From NCBI RefSeq assembly GCF_009766085.1, contig NZ_LMUF01000033.1, forward strand, positions 1-64,000: 64,000 nt of DNA, read 5' to 3'. Of this stretch, positions 16,406 through 26,302 are shown piece by piece; the first letter of the stretch is position 1; each line of letters opens with the position of its first letter. This stretch comes from Burkholderia sp. S171. GTDB taxonomy: Bacteria > Pseudomonadota > Gammaproteobacteria > Burkholderiales > Burkholderiaceae. Below the pieces are notes generated by a model that searched no databases, was not told where the DNA came from, and saw only the letters and a program-made list of their open reading frames with translations. The position numbers and the translations under genes are program-made.

Positions 16406-17860
16406 TCAGTAGCGGATGCCTGGACAACGCCCGTGCCAGGAATGAGCTTCTTCCAGCGCCGTAGCCAATTGCAACAGCGTACCTTCTCCGCCGAGTCGGC
16501 CGACAAGTTGAACGCCGATCGGAAGTCCCGCGCTACTGCTGTGCAGCGGCAACGAAATACCCGGCTGCCCACTGACGTTGAATGGGAACAAAAATGCCGT
16601 ATCGGGAAGAAATTCGGCGTTGTATGCCTCGTAGTCTCCAACGCCCATTTTGCAAGCCGAGCCCAGTGGGAACGCGGTCCGCCGCATGACGGGCGTGATA
16701 AAAACATCGAACGGCTCAACGTTTTGAGCGATCTTGACGCCCGCAGATCGAAGCGTGTCGATATCCTTCGCGTGTTGCATTCCGTCGATGCTGCGACCTT
16801 TCTCAATGTTCGCCCACGTGTAGGGTTCGACGTCGTCCCTTGTCAGTGGATGACCAAACGTGGACGCGGCGTCAGCGAACTGAACGGCCGCCTGAACAGC
16901 GATCATGTGCCGGTAGGCCCTCCACGAATTCTCCACGTCAAACTCAAGGTCGTGTTCCTCGATGCTGTGGCCAAGCGCTTCAATCTGAAGGGCTGTCATC
17001 CGAATTGCTTGCGCCACCTCGGGATCAACTTCTCCTCCGCCGGGCAGGGACACGCTGAAAGCGCAGCGCAATTTACCCGGCCGCGCCAAGGCTTGAGCAG
17101 AGAAAGACGTTTCAGGAAGTGGCAATGCGTAGGGCTCTCCCGTCAGTGCCCCGCCGACGGCATCAAGGTAAGCGGCGGTATCCCGAACCGAGCGCGACAG
17201 GCACAGGAATACGGCTCCGCCGTGCCAGAAGTCCGTCGCTGGCGCGACCGTGATGCGCCCACGGGACGGCTTTAGTCCCACCAATCCGCACACGGACGCG
17301 GGCATGCGGATCGAGCCGGCGCCGTCGCTCCCTTCGGCGAGTGGGACCATACGGGAAGCCACTGCCGCTGCCGCGCCACCACTAGAGCCACCCGGCGTAA
17401 GCTGTGGATTCCAGGGGTTTCTCGCCGGCCCGTTGAGTACGGACTCGGTCGTTAACGCCCAGCCGTTTTCGGGGACGTTGGTAAAACCGAAAGGCACCAG
17501 GCCAGCAGCTCGCATTCGACGGACAGCTTCGTTGTCAGCAGTTGAAACCGGATTGTATTTTTTATAGTAACGGCAGCTATTGGTTGTCTGCATCCCTGCC
17601 GCAGCTGTCGCAAGATCCTTTAGAAGAAACGGAACGCCGGCGAACACGCTCGTGAGCGGCACCTTCGATGCCTCCGTCCGCGCAAGCTCATACGCTTTCT
17701 GAGTGACCGCGTTCAACTGCGGATTCAATGTCTCTACTGCATCGATTGCCACTTCCAGCAATTCGAGCGGCGAGATCTGTTTTTGTTTAACCAACGCCGC
17801 AAGTCCCAGCGCATCGGTGTTTGCATAGACTTCTGCCAATTCTTTGGTAGTGCTGCTCAT
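16406..17860 (-). CDS. Amidase-signature hydrolase
   Basis: A 484-residue amidase. The Ser-cisSer-Lys triad is visible: Lys in FLLKDLAT, the GGSSGGAAAAVAS nucleophile region and the DGAGSIRMPAS loop. GLVGLKPSRGRI follows. Substrates are amide bonds of small molecules. It lies directly downstream of an MFS transporter on the same strand, at the far end of the amine catabolism region, so it may act on an amide taken up by that transporter. Confidence 0.9.
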   Translation of the reverse strand: MSSTTKELAEVYANTDALGLAALVKQKQISPLELLEVAIDAVETLNPQLNAVTQKAYELARTEASKVPLTSVFAGVPFLLKDLATAAAGMQTTNSCRYYKKYNPVSTADNEAVRRMRAAGLVPFGFTNVPENGWALTTESVLNGPARNPWNPQLTPGGSSGGAAAAVASRMVPLAEGSDGAGSIRMPASVCGLVGLKPSRGRITVAPATDFWHGGAVFLCLSRSVRDTAAYLDAVGGALTGEPYALPLPETSFSAQALARPGKLRCAFSVSLPGGGEVDPEVAQAIRMTALQIEALGHSIEEHDLEFDVENSWRAYRHMIAVQAAVQFADAASTFGHPLTRDDVEPYTWANIEKGRSIDGMQHAKDIDTLRSAGVKIAQNVEPFDVFITPVMRRTAFPLGSACKMGVGDYEAYNAEFLPDTAFLFPFNVSGQPGISLPLHSSSAGLPIGVQLVGRLGGEGTLLQLATALEEAHSWHGRCPGIRY

Positions 17861-17920
17861 TTCCTGCTCCTTTTCAGCTATTGGTTTCCGCTGGCGCTCG
17901 ATGGCCAGCGATTTTTTTAC

Positions 17921-19171
17921 TTAAGATTGGCTCACGTCAGGCCGGTATTCTTGCAGTGCCGCCGGAAGCGAGTGCACCGACTCCGCTTTCTGCCGCCTGC
18001 GGAACCCAACGAGGTGTACGAAAGCCGCGACGCAGGCAAGTCCGAGCGGGTAAAGCCAGAACGACTTCCAACTTGCCAAAGCGAGGCCGCCGGACGCTAG
18101 AGGCGTATAGGAGTTGTAGATATGGCCTGCGATTTGCGCGCCAATCAGCATGCCGAGCCCGTACGTGAAGATCATCACCAGTCCTTGGGCTTGCCCCTTC
18201 GCGGCATCCCCGGCAATTTTCTCCGTATAAATGAAGGCCGTGACGAAAAGAAAGTCATAGCAGATGCCGTGGATTGCAATGCCGATGAAAACAAGCGTCA
18301 GGCTTGGTGGCACGGAGCCGAAGGTGTAGAGACAGTATCGGACGATCCAGCCAACCATGCCGGCAAAAATCATCCATTTGTAGCCGACGCGCTTGATGAG
18401 CAACGGGATCAACGCGATCGCCACGAGATCGCTCAATTGGCCGATCGTCATGACGGTGCCGACCTGTTTGAAACCAACCGCATCGGCGAACGTTGCTGTG
18501 TAGGCATAGTAGAACGTCAACGGTACCGAAATCAACATCATGCATAGCAGCAGGACGACAAATTGGCCATTCTTGAACAGCACCAGACCGTCTCGAAACG
18601 ACGAACGGTGTTGCGCCGCGGCGGAAAGATCTGGACGTCGCTTCGGCAGCGTCAGGCTGACAAGTCCAAGGACTGCCGAGGAAACGGCAGCAATATCGAA
18701 GACTATCGTGCTGTCCGACAATCCCATTGAACCGATAAAGAAGCCGGGTACGATCCAGCCCACGTTAGCGAAGATCCGCAGGTAGGGAAAATTCTCCGCC
18801 GTGCCGAGATGGTGGAACGCCACGTTATTGGTCAGCGACAACGTTGGCATGAAGCACATGTTGTAGACGAACAGCGTGGTCAGCAGCCAGAACGCATCGT
18901 GACGTTCGATAAGCGTTGGGACCATGGCAAGCAAGACCGCCCCGATCAGGTGCAATACAGCGAGCACGCGTTCGGCGCTAAAGTACCGATCGATGAGATA
19001 GCCAAAGAGAAACGGAGTAATCAGGGATGCGATCGGAGCAAGCGAGTAGACGTTGCCGATTTCACTACCCAGACCGTGCTTGCTCAATACAAGCCCTGCG
19101 GTGACGTACCACGCCCCCCAGATAAAAAAGTTGAGAAACATTACTGCCGCTATACGCACATAGACGCTCAT
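17921..19171 (-). CDS. MFS transporter, nucleoside:H+ symporter (NupG/XapB) type
   Basis: A 416-residue, 12-TM transporter. The N terminus SVYVRIAAVMFLNFFIWGAW and the following AGLVLSKHGLGSEIGNVYSLAPIA are typical of the nucleoside:H+ symporter branch of the MFS. The start at 19171 has GAGAG upstream; eight further in-frame codons are possible. It is near the amidase and the porin, forming an outer-membrane plus inner-membrane uptake route. The substrate is not necessarily a nucleoside. Confidence 0.85.
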   Translation of the reverse strand: MSVYVRIAAVMFLNFFIWGAWYVTAGLVLSKHGLGSEIGNVYSLAPIASLITPFLFGYLIDRYFSAERVLAVLHLIGAVLLAMVPTLIERHDAFWLLTTLFVYNMCFMPTLSLTNNVAFHHLGTAENFPYLRIFANVGWIVPGFFIGSMGLSDSTIVFDIAAVSSAVLGLVSLTLPKRRPDLSAAAQHRSSFRDGLVLFKNGQFVVLLLCMMLISVPLTFYYAYTATFADAVGFKQVGTVMTIGQLSDLVAIALIPLLIKRVGYKWMIFAGMVGWIVRYCLYTFGSVPPSLTLVFIGIAIHGICYDFLFVTAFIYTEKIAGDAAKGQAQGLVMIFTYGLGMLIGAQIAGHIYNSYTPLASGGLALASWKSFWLYPLGLACVAAFVHLVGFRRRQKAESVHSLPAALQEYRPDVSQS

Positions 19172-19441
19172 GATGCTCTCTCTTAACTGAAGCAAGACGT
19201 TGCATGCGAGTCGAGGCGCGCGCCGGTGTGTCCGGTAGCGACTGCCTGATTGACCCGAAAGAAGGCGTGCGCCAACTTGGCGCGCCGACGGTCAATATGA
19301 TTTGTTTCGAATGCCATATAGTTCCTTCTGAAAGATGTTGATGCGGCTTACGATGGCTCTCACGCCGGTCGTCAATCCGGATGCGGCAAAAGTGCATTGA
19401 TCGCGCCATGCCACACCGGATGAAAACAAAGCAGCGATAGA

Positions 19442-20551
19442 TCAGAAGGAATGTTTCATCGCGATACGCAACGCCAGTTGACGCTTGTTGCTTGACGCGT
19501 TGAAGCCGGTGATCTGCGCGACTTGTGCGGCGCCCGCGGCCTGTTGATAGACCGCCATCGCATAGACATCCGTTCGTTTCGACAGGAAATAGTCAGCCAT
19601 CAAATTGACCTGGTGGTATTTGGGACTCGTGTTCGTTGCGTTGTTGTCACCAAAGGTATAGGTATAGGATCCGAGCACGCTGAACGAAGGCGTCAGGTTG
19701 TAGTGCACCGCGGCTTCAAGATTCTTGAAGCTCACGTTATGGCCTGCATCACCCCCTTCAAACAGAGTGTCCGTATAACTCAGCAGAAACTTGGCTTCGC
19801 CGAGTGTGTACGAAGCGCCTGCACCAAGGATGTTTTGATAAGTCGCCGCCGCGAGATAACTTCCGTAGACCGTGTTAGTGAACCCGGCGCTGTTTTGCAG
19901 GTAACTATTCAAGCCAGTTGCGGGGCTGTTTGCACGAAGATAGCCTGCGCCAATCCCGAACGGTCCGTACGCGTAGTTCGCACCCGCGCTCCACATGCCG
20001 TTTTTATTGAATTGCCCCGCTATACCCCCAAGGCTGTACACCCCGCCGAACGTCAAGCCTCCGTAGTTCGCGCTTTTGTACTTGATGGTGTTTGTTTCAA
20101 CGACACTGTTGTCAGTATTGTCGACGTCTTGCGGGTGTGAAAAGTACAACCCCGCATATCCACCATTTGACGTGTACGGAGCAACGAAATCAACAATCGA
20201 GTCGTATTGAACGCCCATGGTGAGCGTGCCGTATTGTCTGCTCGCGATACCCACGTAAGCTTGCCGGGTAAATTCCGCGTTGGGTCCATATCCCTGACCG
20301 GTGAATCCGCTGAACCCACTTTCGAGTTTGAACACAGTCGACAATCCACCGCCGAGGTCTTCCGCTCCCGTCAGGCCCCAATGGCTTCCCACGGGTACAC
20401 CGCTTACTGCCTGAACGCTGCTTTTACCACCCTGGTTGGTCGAGTAAGTCAGACCTGAGTCAATCAGCCCATATAACGTAACGTTGCTTTGCGCTGATGC
20501 TCCACATGCGTAGGCGAAAGCGGTAAGACCAAGAACAAGACGCGGGTTCAC
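19442..20551 (-). CDS. Outer-membrane general porin (Burkholderia OmpC-like, 16-stranded)
   Basis: A 369-residue Gram-negative porin. The GTG at 20551 is preferred: GGAG is six bases upstream and it gives a normal signal peptide (VNPRLVLGLTAFAYACGASA) with mature start QSNVTLYGLIDSGL. The frame extends to 20629. Seen features are the LYG-x-IDSG start, the GHNVS loop and the terminal aromatic strand (LALRIAMKHSF). It is divergent from an RpiR regulator, which may control it, and lies at the end of the catabolic cluster. Confidence 0.9.
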   Translation of the reverse strand: MNPRLVLGLTAFAYACGASAQSNVTLYGLIDSGLTYSTNQGGKSSVQAVSGVPVGSHWGLTGAEDLGGGLSTVFKLESGFSGFTGQGYGPNAEFTRQAYVGIASRQYGTLTMGVQYDSIVDFVAPYTSNGGYAGLYFSHPQDVDNTDNSVVETNTIKYKSANYGGLTFGGVYSLGGIAGQFNKNGMWSAGANYAYGPFGIGAGYLRANSPATGLNSYLQNSAGFTNTVYGSYLAAATYQNILGAGASYTLGEAKFLLSYTDTLFEGGDAGHNVSFKNLEAAVHYNLTPSFSVLGSYTYTFGDNNATNTSPKYHQVNLMADYFLSKRTDVYAMAVYQQAAGAAQVAQITGFNASSNKRQLALRIAMKHSF

Positions 20552-20831
20552 TTTTATCTCCAAAGGTAGTTGCATAAATGCCATAGGCGGCAGTTGCGGT
20601 TCATCGGGCATCGCGTAGCAATGCCGCATTCGTTATGTAGTAGTGCTGATAAAACGATCTGAAATTTCTTGTTTCCAGCCGACAAGCCTCAGCGCCGTTC
20701 GCCAATAATATTCAGTACCTTGCTAACATGCGTCACGGCACTCTCTTGCTTCGGTCCGAACGCGCGGCTACTTGACTGCGACCGTGAAACAAGCTTAAGT
20801 AGAGGAAAATAATTTTTCAATAGGTAAAAAC
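20552..20831. promoter_or_regulatory. Divergent promoter region, porin / RpiR regulator
   Basis: A 280-bp intergenic region separating the divergent porin and RpiR genes. The part nearest the regulator is A+T-rich (around 20800-20830), with AGG nine bases before its ATG. It probably holds promoters for both and an RpiR operator, but no clear inverted repeat was found. Confidence 0.45.
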
Positions 20832-21716
20832 ATGTCGGCCATGAAAAAAATTACCCAAACACTGCTTGACCGTATGCGCTCGTCGCTCCAGACGCTCAGC
20901 CCGGCCGAAAAACGCGTTGCGATGACCCTGATCGCAGACTTTCCCATCACGGGCCTGAAGACCCTCGTTGAGATCGCAAGCGCGGCGGGCGTTAGCGCCG
21001 CGACCGTATCGCGCTTTACGGAAACGATCGGCTTTTCAAGCTTTCCTGAGTTTCAGCGCGCCCTGCACGGTGACGTGGTTGCCCGGTTTTCATCGCCTGG
21101 TGCACTGTTCGAGAGACTGCCCGGACCTGCCCCGGATGCGGGCGATCCGGCAAACTCCACCCGGCTGTTTTCGCGCCTCATCAGCCAAACCATGGATTCG
21201 CTGAACATGGATGAGGTCCGGTCTTTCGTGGAAAAACTCGCCGACCCCAAGCGAACGATCTACTTTCTTGGCGGCAGGCAAAGCACATCGATCGCACGTT
21301 ACTTTCAACAATTGCTGCACAACGTGCGAAGCAAAACCGTATTCATCGAAACGGTGGATACCGCCGCCATCGACATGCTGCTGGAACTGGACGCGCGAGC
21401 CACGCTGGTAGCCTTTGACTTTCGACGGTATCAACAAGACACGGCGGACTTCGTGCAGGCCGCCGACGCGCGTAAGGCACAGATTGTCCTGATTACCGAT
21501 CCCTACATGTCGCCCGCCGTCAAGTTCGCCAGCCAGGCATTCATTTGTCACACTGAAACGGGTTTTCCGTTTGACGGCTACACCAGCGCGCTCGCGCTCG
21601 TCGATTTCTTCATGCATCAGATTTTCGTCACGAGCGGGGAAAAAGTTCACGACCGCATCTCGCGGCTCGAAAGTGTGCGCGAAGAGTTCGGGTTGGAATA
21701 CGTGCTGAAGCAGTGA
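20832..21716 (+). CDS. RpiR-family transcriptional regulator with SIS domain
   Basis: A 294-residue regulator. The N-terminal HTH_6 domain (EKRVAMTLIADFPITGLK, VSAATVSRFTETIGF) is followed by a SIS domain (TIYFLGGRQSTSIARYFQQL), which binds a phosphosugar or related ligand in known members. In this family some members regulate amino-acid or amine catabolism. It converges with the P5C dehydrogenase gene and is divergent from the porin, so it is the likely regulator of the whole minus-strand catabolic region. Confidence 0.9.
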   Translation: MSAMKKITQTLLDRMRSSLQTLSPAEKRVAMTLIADFPITGLKTLVEIASAAGVSAATVSRFTETIGFSSFPEFQRALHGDVVARFSSPGALFERLPGPAPDAGDPANSTRLFSRLISQTMDSLNMDEVRSFVEKLADPKRTIYFLGGRQSTSIARYFQQLLHNVRSKTVFIETVDTAAIDMLLELDARATLVAFDFRRYQQDTADFVQAADARKAQIVLITDPYMSPAVKFASQAFICHTETGFPFDGYTSALALVDFFMHQIFVTSGEKVHDRISRLESVREEFGLEYVLKQ

Positions 21717-21749
21717 ACCGTGCGACGCCGCCATCGCACGGCTCTAGCG

Positions 21750-23369
21750 TTAGGACGCGGTCATATGCGGATACCCATATGACCGGTCAGCGACGCGCGT
21801 CTCCTTGATGGTTCGCGGTGATACCCAGCGCAGGAGGTTGAGCGGCGAACCGGCCTTGTCATTCGTGCCGCTGCGGCGCGCTCCGCCAAACGGCTGCTGC
21901 CCGACCACGGCACCGGTCGGCTTGTCGTTTATGTAGAAGTTGCCCGCCGAAAAGCTCAGCGCGTCACGCGCCGAAACGACCGCGCTCCGCTCTTGCGCAA
22001 ACACGGCGCCGGTCAGCGCATACGGGCTGGTTTCGTCGACGAGTCGCAGCACCTCGTCCCATTTCGCGTCCGGATAAACGTAGACGCTCAGCACTGGACC
22101 AAATATCTCTTCGCGCATCGTCACGGCCTCTGGATCAAACACTTCTATCACTGTCGGTTCAATGAAGTATCCGGTTTTGTCGTCGCTTGAACCGCCCGCT
22201 ACGATGCGAGCCGTGGCATCGGATCTCGCTGCGACCAGATAACCCTCGATCCTCGAGAACGCTTTCCGGTCGATCACCGCGCTCATGAAATTTTCGAAGT
22301 CCGTCACGCGTCCCATCTTGATATCGGCGACCGCCACCACGAGGCGTTCCTTGACAGCGGGCCAAAGGGACGAAGGAATATAAGCGCGCGACGCCGCGCT
22401 GCATTTCTGCCCTTGGTACTCGAAGGCGCCGCGGATCAACGCGATACTCAGGGTGTCGACGTCGGCAGATGGGTGCGCGAGAACGAAGTCTTTGCCACCC
22501 GTTTCGCCGACCAGCCGCGGATAACTCCGATACTGCGTCAGGTTGGCCGACGCCGACCGCCAAAGCGAATCGAACACCATGGTGGAGCCCGTGAAATGCA
22601 GGCCGGCGAATTCGCGCGATGCGAGCACGGCTTGCGTAATGGTCGCAGCGTCCCCGGGAACAAAATTGATGACGCCGGGCGGCAATCCGGCCTCTTCCAG
22701 CAGTTGCAGGAACAGATAGTTGCTAAGCGCGGCCGTCGCAGCGGGTTTCCATACAACCGTGTTGCCCATCAGTGCCGGCGCGCACGCGAGGTTGCCACCG
22801 ATCGCTGTAAAGTTGAATGGCGTCGCAGCGTAGACGAAGCCTTCGAGCGGCCGGTATTCGAGCGAATTGCTGACGCCCTTTGGCGAGCGTGGTTGCATCG
22901 CGTGGATCTGGCGCGCAAAGCTCACGTTGAAGCGGAGGAAATCGATCAGCTCACACGCCGAGTCGATCTCCGCTTGCTGCACGGTCTTTCCCTGACCGAG
23001 CATGGTCGCGGCATTCAGGCGTTGCCGCCATGGCCCCGCCAGCATGTCCGCCGCCTTGAGAAACACTGCCGCGCGGTCTTCGAACGACCAGCGTGCCCAA
23101 TCGTGCTGTGCGCTCACGGCCGCTTCGATCGCACGCTGGACGTCAAGTGGGCTGGCCTGAGAAACCTGTGCAAGCACATGATCGTGCTGATCGGGACGCG
23201 TCACGCCAACTGTGTCGCCCGAAACAACGCGGCTTGCCCCGATCACGACTGGAATTTCAACGACTGCGGATAACTGTGCATTCAGTTCAGAGGTCAGGAC
23301 AGACCGCTCCTCCGAGTGGGGGCGGTAGGTCAGGACCGGTTCATTGGGCGGTAAAATATCGCTGTTCAT
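21750..23369 (-). CDS. L-glutamate gamma-semialdehyde (P5C) dehydrogenase
   Basis: About 539 residues, of the ALDH4A1/RocA type that oxidises glutamate semialdehyde (in equilibrium with P5C) to glutamate with NAD+. Seen: PLEGFVYAATPFNFTAIGG, the VVWKPA Lys, LVGETGGKDFVLAHPS (Glu), and EYQGQKCSAASRAYIP (catalytic Cys). The length and the N-terminal PPNEPVLTYRPHSEER match this branch rather than ordinary aldehyde dehydrogenases. The start is uncertain: 23369 or 23405, neither with a strong ribosome binding site. It is just downstream of the ETF-QO gene (about 10-50 bp), hence in the same operon. Confidence 0.88.
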   Translation of the reverse strand: MNSDILPPNEPVLTYRPHSEERSVLTSELNAQLSAVVEIPVVIGASRVVSGDTVGVTRPDQHDHVLAQVSQASPLDVQRAIEAAVSAQHDWARWSFEDRAAVFLKAADMLAGPWRQRLNAATMLGQGKTVQQAEIDSACELIDFLRFNVSFARQIHAMQPRSPKGVSNSLEYRPLEGFVYAATPFNFTAIGGNLACAPALMGNTVVWKPAATAALSNYLFLQLLEEAGLPPGVINFVPGDAATITQAVLASREFAGLHFTGSTMVFDSLWRSASANLTQYRSYPRLVGETGGKDFVLAHPSADVDTLSIALIRGAFEYQGQKCSAASRAYIPSSLWPAVKERLVVAVADIKMGRVTDFENFMSAVIDRKAFSRIEGYLVAARSDATARIVAGGSSDDKTGYFIEPTVIEVFDPEAVTMREEIFGPVLSVYVYPDAKWDEVLRLVDETSPYALTGAVFAQERSAVVSARDALSFSAGNFYINDKPTGAVVGQQPFGGARRSGTNDKAGSPLNLLRWVSPRTIKETRVADRSYGYPHMTAS

Positions 23370-23416
23370 GTCATTGTCCAAATAGGATTTTTGCTTAAAA
23401 AACATGTCGGGACCGG

Positions 23417-25105
23417 CTACATATTCGGATAGTTCGGGCCGCCGCCACCCTCAGGCGTCACCCACACAATGTTCTGGGTCGGGTCCTTGATGTCGCATGT
23501 CTTGCAATGCACGCAGTTCTGGGCGTTGATCACCAGGCGCTCACTGCCGTCGTCGTTATCGACGAACTCGTACACGGCCGCCGGGCAGTAGCGCGACTCC
23601 GGACCGGCATAGATTTTCCGGTTCACATTCACCGGCACTGCAGGATCTTTCAGCGTCAGGTGAGCCGGTTGATTCTCTTCATGATGAGTGTTCGAAATGA
23701 ACACTGAGGACAACCGGTCGAATGTCAGCTTGCCATCCGGTTTCGGATAGGCGATGGGTGTGCACTTCGAAGCGGGTTTTAACGTCTCATGGTCGGATTG
23801 CTGATGATGCAGCGTCCAGGGCATGTTTCCCCCAAGCAGCTTCTGCTCGACGGCAACCATGGCGGTGCCGAGATAAAGGCCCTTGCTCATCCACTGCTTG
23901 AAGTTACGCGAACGATGTAATTCCGCATGCAGCCACGACGTCTTGAAGCTCTCCGGATAAGCGGTGAGTTCGTCTCCCTGGCGTCCCGCCTGGACTGCAT
24001 CGAATGTAGCCTGCGCCGCCAGCATGCCGGTCTTGATAGCCGCGTGCGAGCCCTTGATGCGCGATACATTCAGGAAACCAGCATCGTCGCCGACCAGTGC
24101 ACCGCCCGGAAACACCAACTTTGGCAGCGACATCAATCCGCCTGCCGTTATTGCCCGCGCGCCATAGGAGACACGTTTTCCGCCTTCAAGAAACGTACGG
24201 ATTGCCGGATGCGTCTTGTAGCGCTGGAATTCCTCGAACGGCGACAGGTACGGGTTCGTATATCCCAATCCCACCACAAACCCGGCCATGACCAGGTTGT
24301 TATCCATGTGATAGAGGAACGAGCCGCCGTACGTATCGCTTTTCAGCGGCCAGCCGGCCGTGTGCATCACCAACCCGGGTTTATGCTTCGACGGATCGAT
24401 TTCCCACAGTTCCTTGATGCCGATCCCGTAGACCTGCGGATCGACGCCTTCGCGCAGGTTGAATTTATCGTTCAGTTGACGGCCGAGGTGCCCGCGCGCG
24501 CCTTCGCAAAACAGCGTGTACTTTGCGTGCAGTTCCATACCGGGCTGAAAGTTCTCAGTCGGTTTTCCGTCACGGCCATTGCCAAGGTCGCCGGTCGCGA
24601 CGCCTTTGATCGAGCCATCGTCGGCATAGAGAATTTCTGCAGCTGGAAAGCCCGGAAAAATCTCGACGCCTAACGCCTCAGCCTGCTGACCGAGCCAACG
24701 AGTAAGGTTAGCCAGTGAGATGACATAGTTGCCGTGATTCTTGAAGTTATCCGGTAGCGCCCATGTCGGCGCGCTTCTCGACCCGGTGGCGGTCAAGAAC
24801 AGGAAGCGGTCTTCGGTCACATCGACCGTGATCGGCGCGCCTCTTTCCTTCCAGTCCGGAATCAGTTCGGTCATCGCGCGCGGATCCATCACCGCGCCCG
24901 ACAGGATGTGCGCCCCGATCTCAGATCCTTTTTCCAGTACGCATACGCTCAGTTGAGCGTCGTGTTCAGTCGCCAGTTGCTTCAAGCGGATCGCCGCGGA
25001 AAGTCCGGCAGGGCCGCCGCCGACGATCACCACGTCGTACTCCATCGACTCGCGAATTACCGCCGTCTCGCCGGCGCACAAGTCTTTGTTTGCTTCGAAA
25101 CCCAT
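23417..25105 (-). CDS. Electron transfer flavoprotein-ubiquinone oxidoreductase
   Basis: A 562-residue FAD and [4Fe-4S] enzyme at the inner membrane that passes electrons from reduced ETF to ubiquinone. Seen: the N-terminal FAD motif (DVVIVGGGPAGLSAAIRLK), LSGAVMDPRA, a long membrane-associated middle, and the C-terminal Fe-S segment (YCPAAVYEF, INAQNCVHCKTCDIKDP). It sits among a dehydrogenase and P5C dehydrogenase, with EtfAB further upstream, so this operon carries its own route to the respiratory chain. Confidence 0.94.
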   Translation of the reverse strand: MGFEANKDLCAGETAVIRESMEYDVVIVGGGPAGLSAAIRLKQLATEHDAQLSVCVLEKGSEIGAHILSGAVMDPRAMTELIPDWKERGAPITVDVTEDRFLFLTATGSRSAPTWALPDNFKNHGNYVISLANLTRWLGQQAEALGVEIFPGFPAAEILYADDGSIKGVATGDLGNGRDGKPTENFQPGMELHAKYTLFCEGARGHLGRQLNDKFNLREGVDPQVYGIGIKELWEIDPSKHKPGLVMHTAGWPLKSDTYGGSFLYHMDNNLVMAGFVVGLGYTNPYLSPFEEFQRYKTHPAIRTFLEGGKRVSYGARAITAGGLMSLPKLVFPGGALVGDDAGFLNVSRIKGSHAAIKTGMLAAQATFDAVQAGRQGDELTAYPESFKTSWLHAELHRSRNFKQWMSKGLYLGTAMVAVEQKLLGGNMPWTLHHQQSDHETLKPASKCTPIAYPKPDGKLTFDRLSSVFISNTHHEENQPAHLTLKDPAVPVNVNRKIYAGPESRYCPAAVYEFVDNDDGSERLVINAQNCVHCKTCDIKDPTQNIVWVTPEGGGGPNYPNM

Positions 25106-25123
25106 GACGTCACCGATCCGCTA

Positions 25124-26293
25124 TCACAAGCACAGCTCTGGCAGCGAAAGGTCGACAGACCTGTCCGTACCCTCTAGCGGATAGATGCGCCGCGCATTGC
25201 GAAAAGCGATCGAAGCGGCAATCTGCTCGGCATCTTTCGCCGTGCATGCACCATCGGCAATCCATTCGTCCAGTACGATGCCTAGCGTCTTTCGAAACTG
25301 CAGCGCGCCCAGAAAATGCAGTTCTGGCAGGCCGAACGCATCCGAACTGAAAAGTTGCTTTGAGAATGGGCCCATTTCCATCGCATGGCGCATGGCAGTC
25401 ACTGCCGACGGTCCCAGGAAATTCAAAATCGCACCGACGTCGTAATACACGTTCTGGAAAATTTCTGAAAGCCACCCTGCTTCGCGAATGAACGGATAGT
25501 TGTGCAACAACGTGACCGGCACGCGCGCCTCTTCCGTCACTTTCAAAAAGTCCGTGAAGTGGGTCGGATCACACGCGTGCATGTAGACGTCGGGGTCTCC
25601 GAATCCGACATGCAGTTGCAGCGGGAATTGTTTCTCCCGGCAGATATCGAGCCCGAGGAAAAGACCGAAGCGCAACAAGACGGGGTCCATCAGACGAGGG
25701 GCGCCATCCCCCATCGACGCAAGCCATTGGCCCGCTGCTGCTTCGACGTCATGCGCGGACGGCCGCGTCTGATCGATCTTGAAGGTTGCGCGATAGGCAA
25801 CGACACTCTTCAGACCAACCGCGTGAACGACGCGGGCGCGCAGTTCCGCTTCGCAACGCCTGGCGAAGCTGGCCGCATCGCCATTTCGCGCCACGCTTTC
25901 AATGACAGCTTCAATACGTACTACTTCGCAAGCCGCGGCTGCGCCGAGTTGACCGACCTCGAACGGGTCCGTCAGGCGAGCTGATCGATGTCCGGTGTCT
26001 ACCAGATACGTGTCGATGCCGGACGCACACAGCAGGCGCCGCGACACTTCTTGCGCACCGAGTTCGAGGCGCCGGGCCACATAGGTGTCCGGATCGGCGA
26101 AAGGCTCCAGGTCCAGCACCGGCGCGCAATGACGGCGAATGAGCAGCCCCAGCGGCTTGTCGAAATGGCTGGTGCCGGGCGGCGGCGGCAGATAGCTTTC
26201 CGACATCAGGCCCTCGAGCCCCTTTCGGTCGAGATCGCTTTTGATTGTGCCGTGGCAGTGATGGTCAACAAGTCCAAAATTGAGGTCGATCAT
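25124..26293 (-). CDS. Amidohydrolase-superfamily protein (FluG N-terminal-like)
   Basis: A 389-residue metal-dependent TIM-barrel hydrolase (amidohydrolase 2). The HHCHG near the N terminus (NFGLVDHHCHGT) is the H-x-H metal site; later FPLQLHVGFGDPD and LLHNYPF, then FSSDAFG with the conserved Asp, are present. The ends of this gene and of the next (GS-like) lie about 10 bp apart. In fungal FluG and many actinobacterial proteins, exactly these two domains are fused, so this is a split version. Its reaction is unknown; hydrolysis of a gamma-glutamyl or related amide is a reasonable guess. Confidence 0.82.
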   Translation of the reverse strand: MIDLNFGLVDHHCHGTIKSDLDRKGLEGLMSESYLPPPPGTSHFDKPLGLLIRRHCAPVLDLEPFADPDTYVARRLELGAQEVSRRLLCASGIDTYLVDTGHRSARLTDPFEVGQLGAAAACEVVRIEAVIESVARNGDAASFARRCEAELRARVVHAVGLKSVVAYRATFKIDQTRPSAHDVEAAAGQWLASMGDGAPRLMDPVLLRFGLFLGLDICREKQFPLQLHVGFGDPDVYMHACDPTHFTDFLKVTEEARVPVTLLHNYPFIREAGWLSEIFQNVYYDVGAILNFLGPSAVTAMRHAMEMGPFSKQLFSSDAFGLPELHFLGALQFRKTLGIVLDEWIADGACTAKDAEQIAASIAFRNARRIYPLEGTDRSVDLSLPELCL

Positions 26294-26302
26294 TGCGTGT
26301 CC

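Noticed and set aside
22413..23273. 286-codon plus-strand open frame over the P5C dehydrogenase gene
   Set aside because: Antisense shadow; the minus-strand frame has all catalytic motifs.
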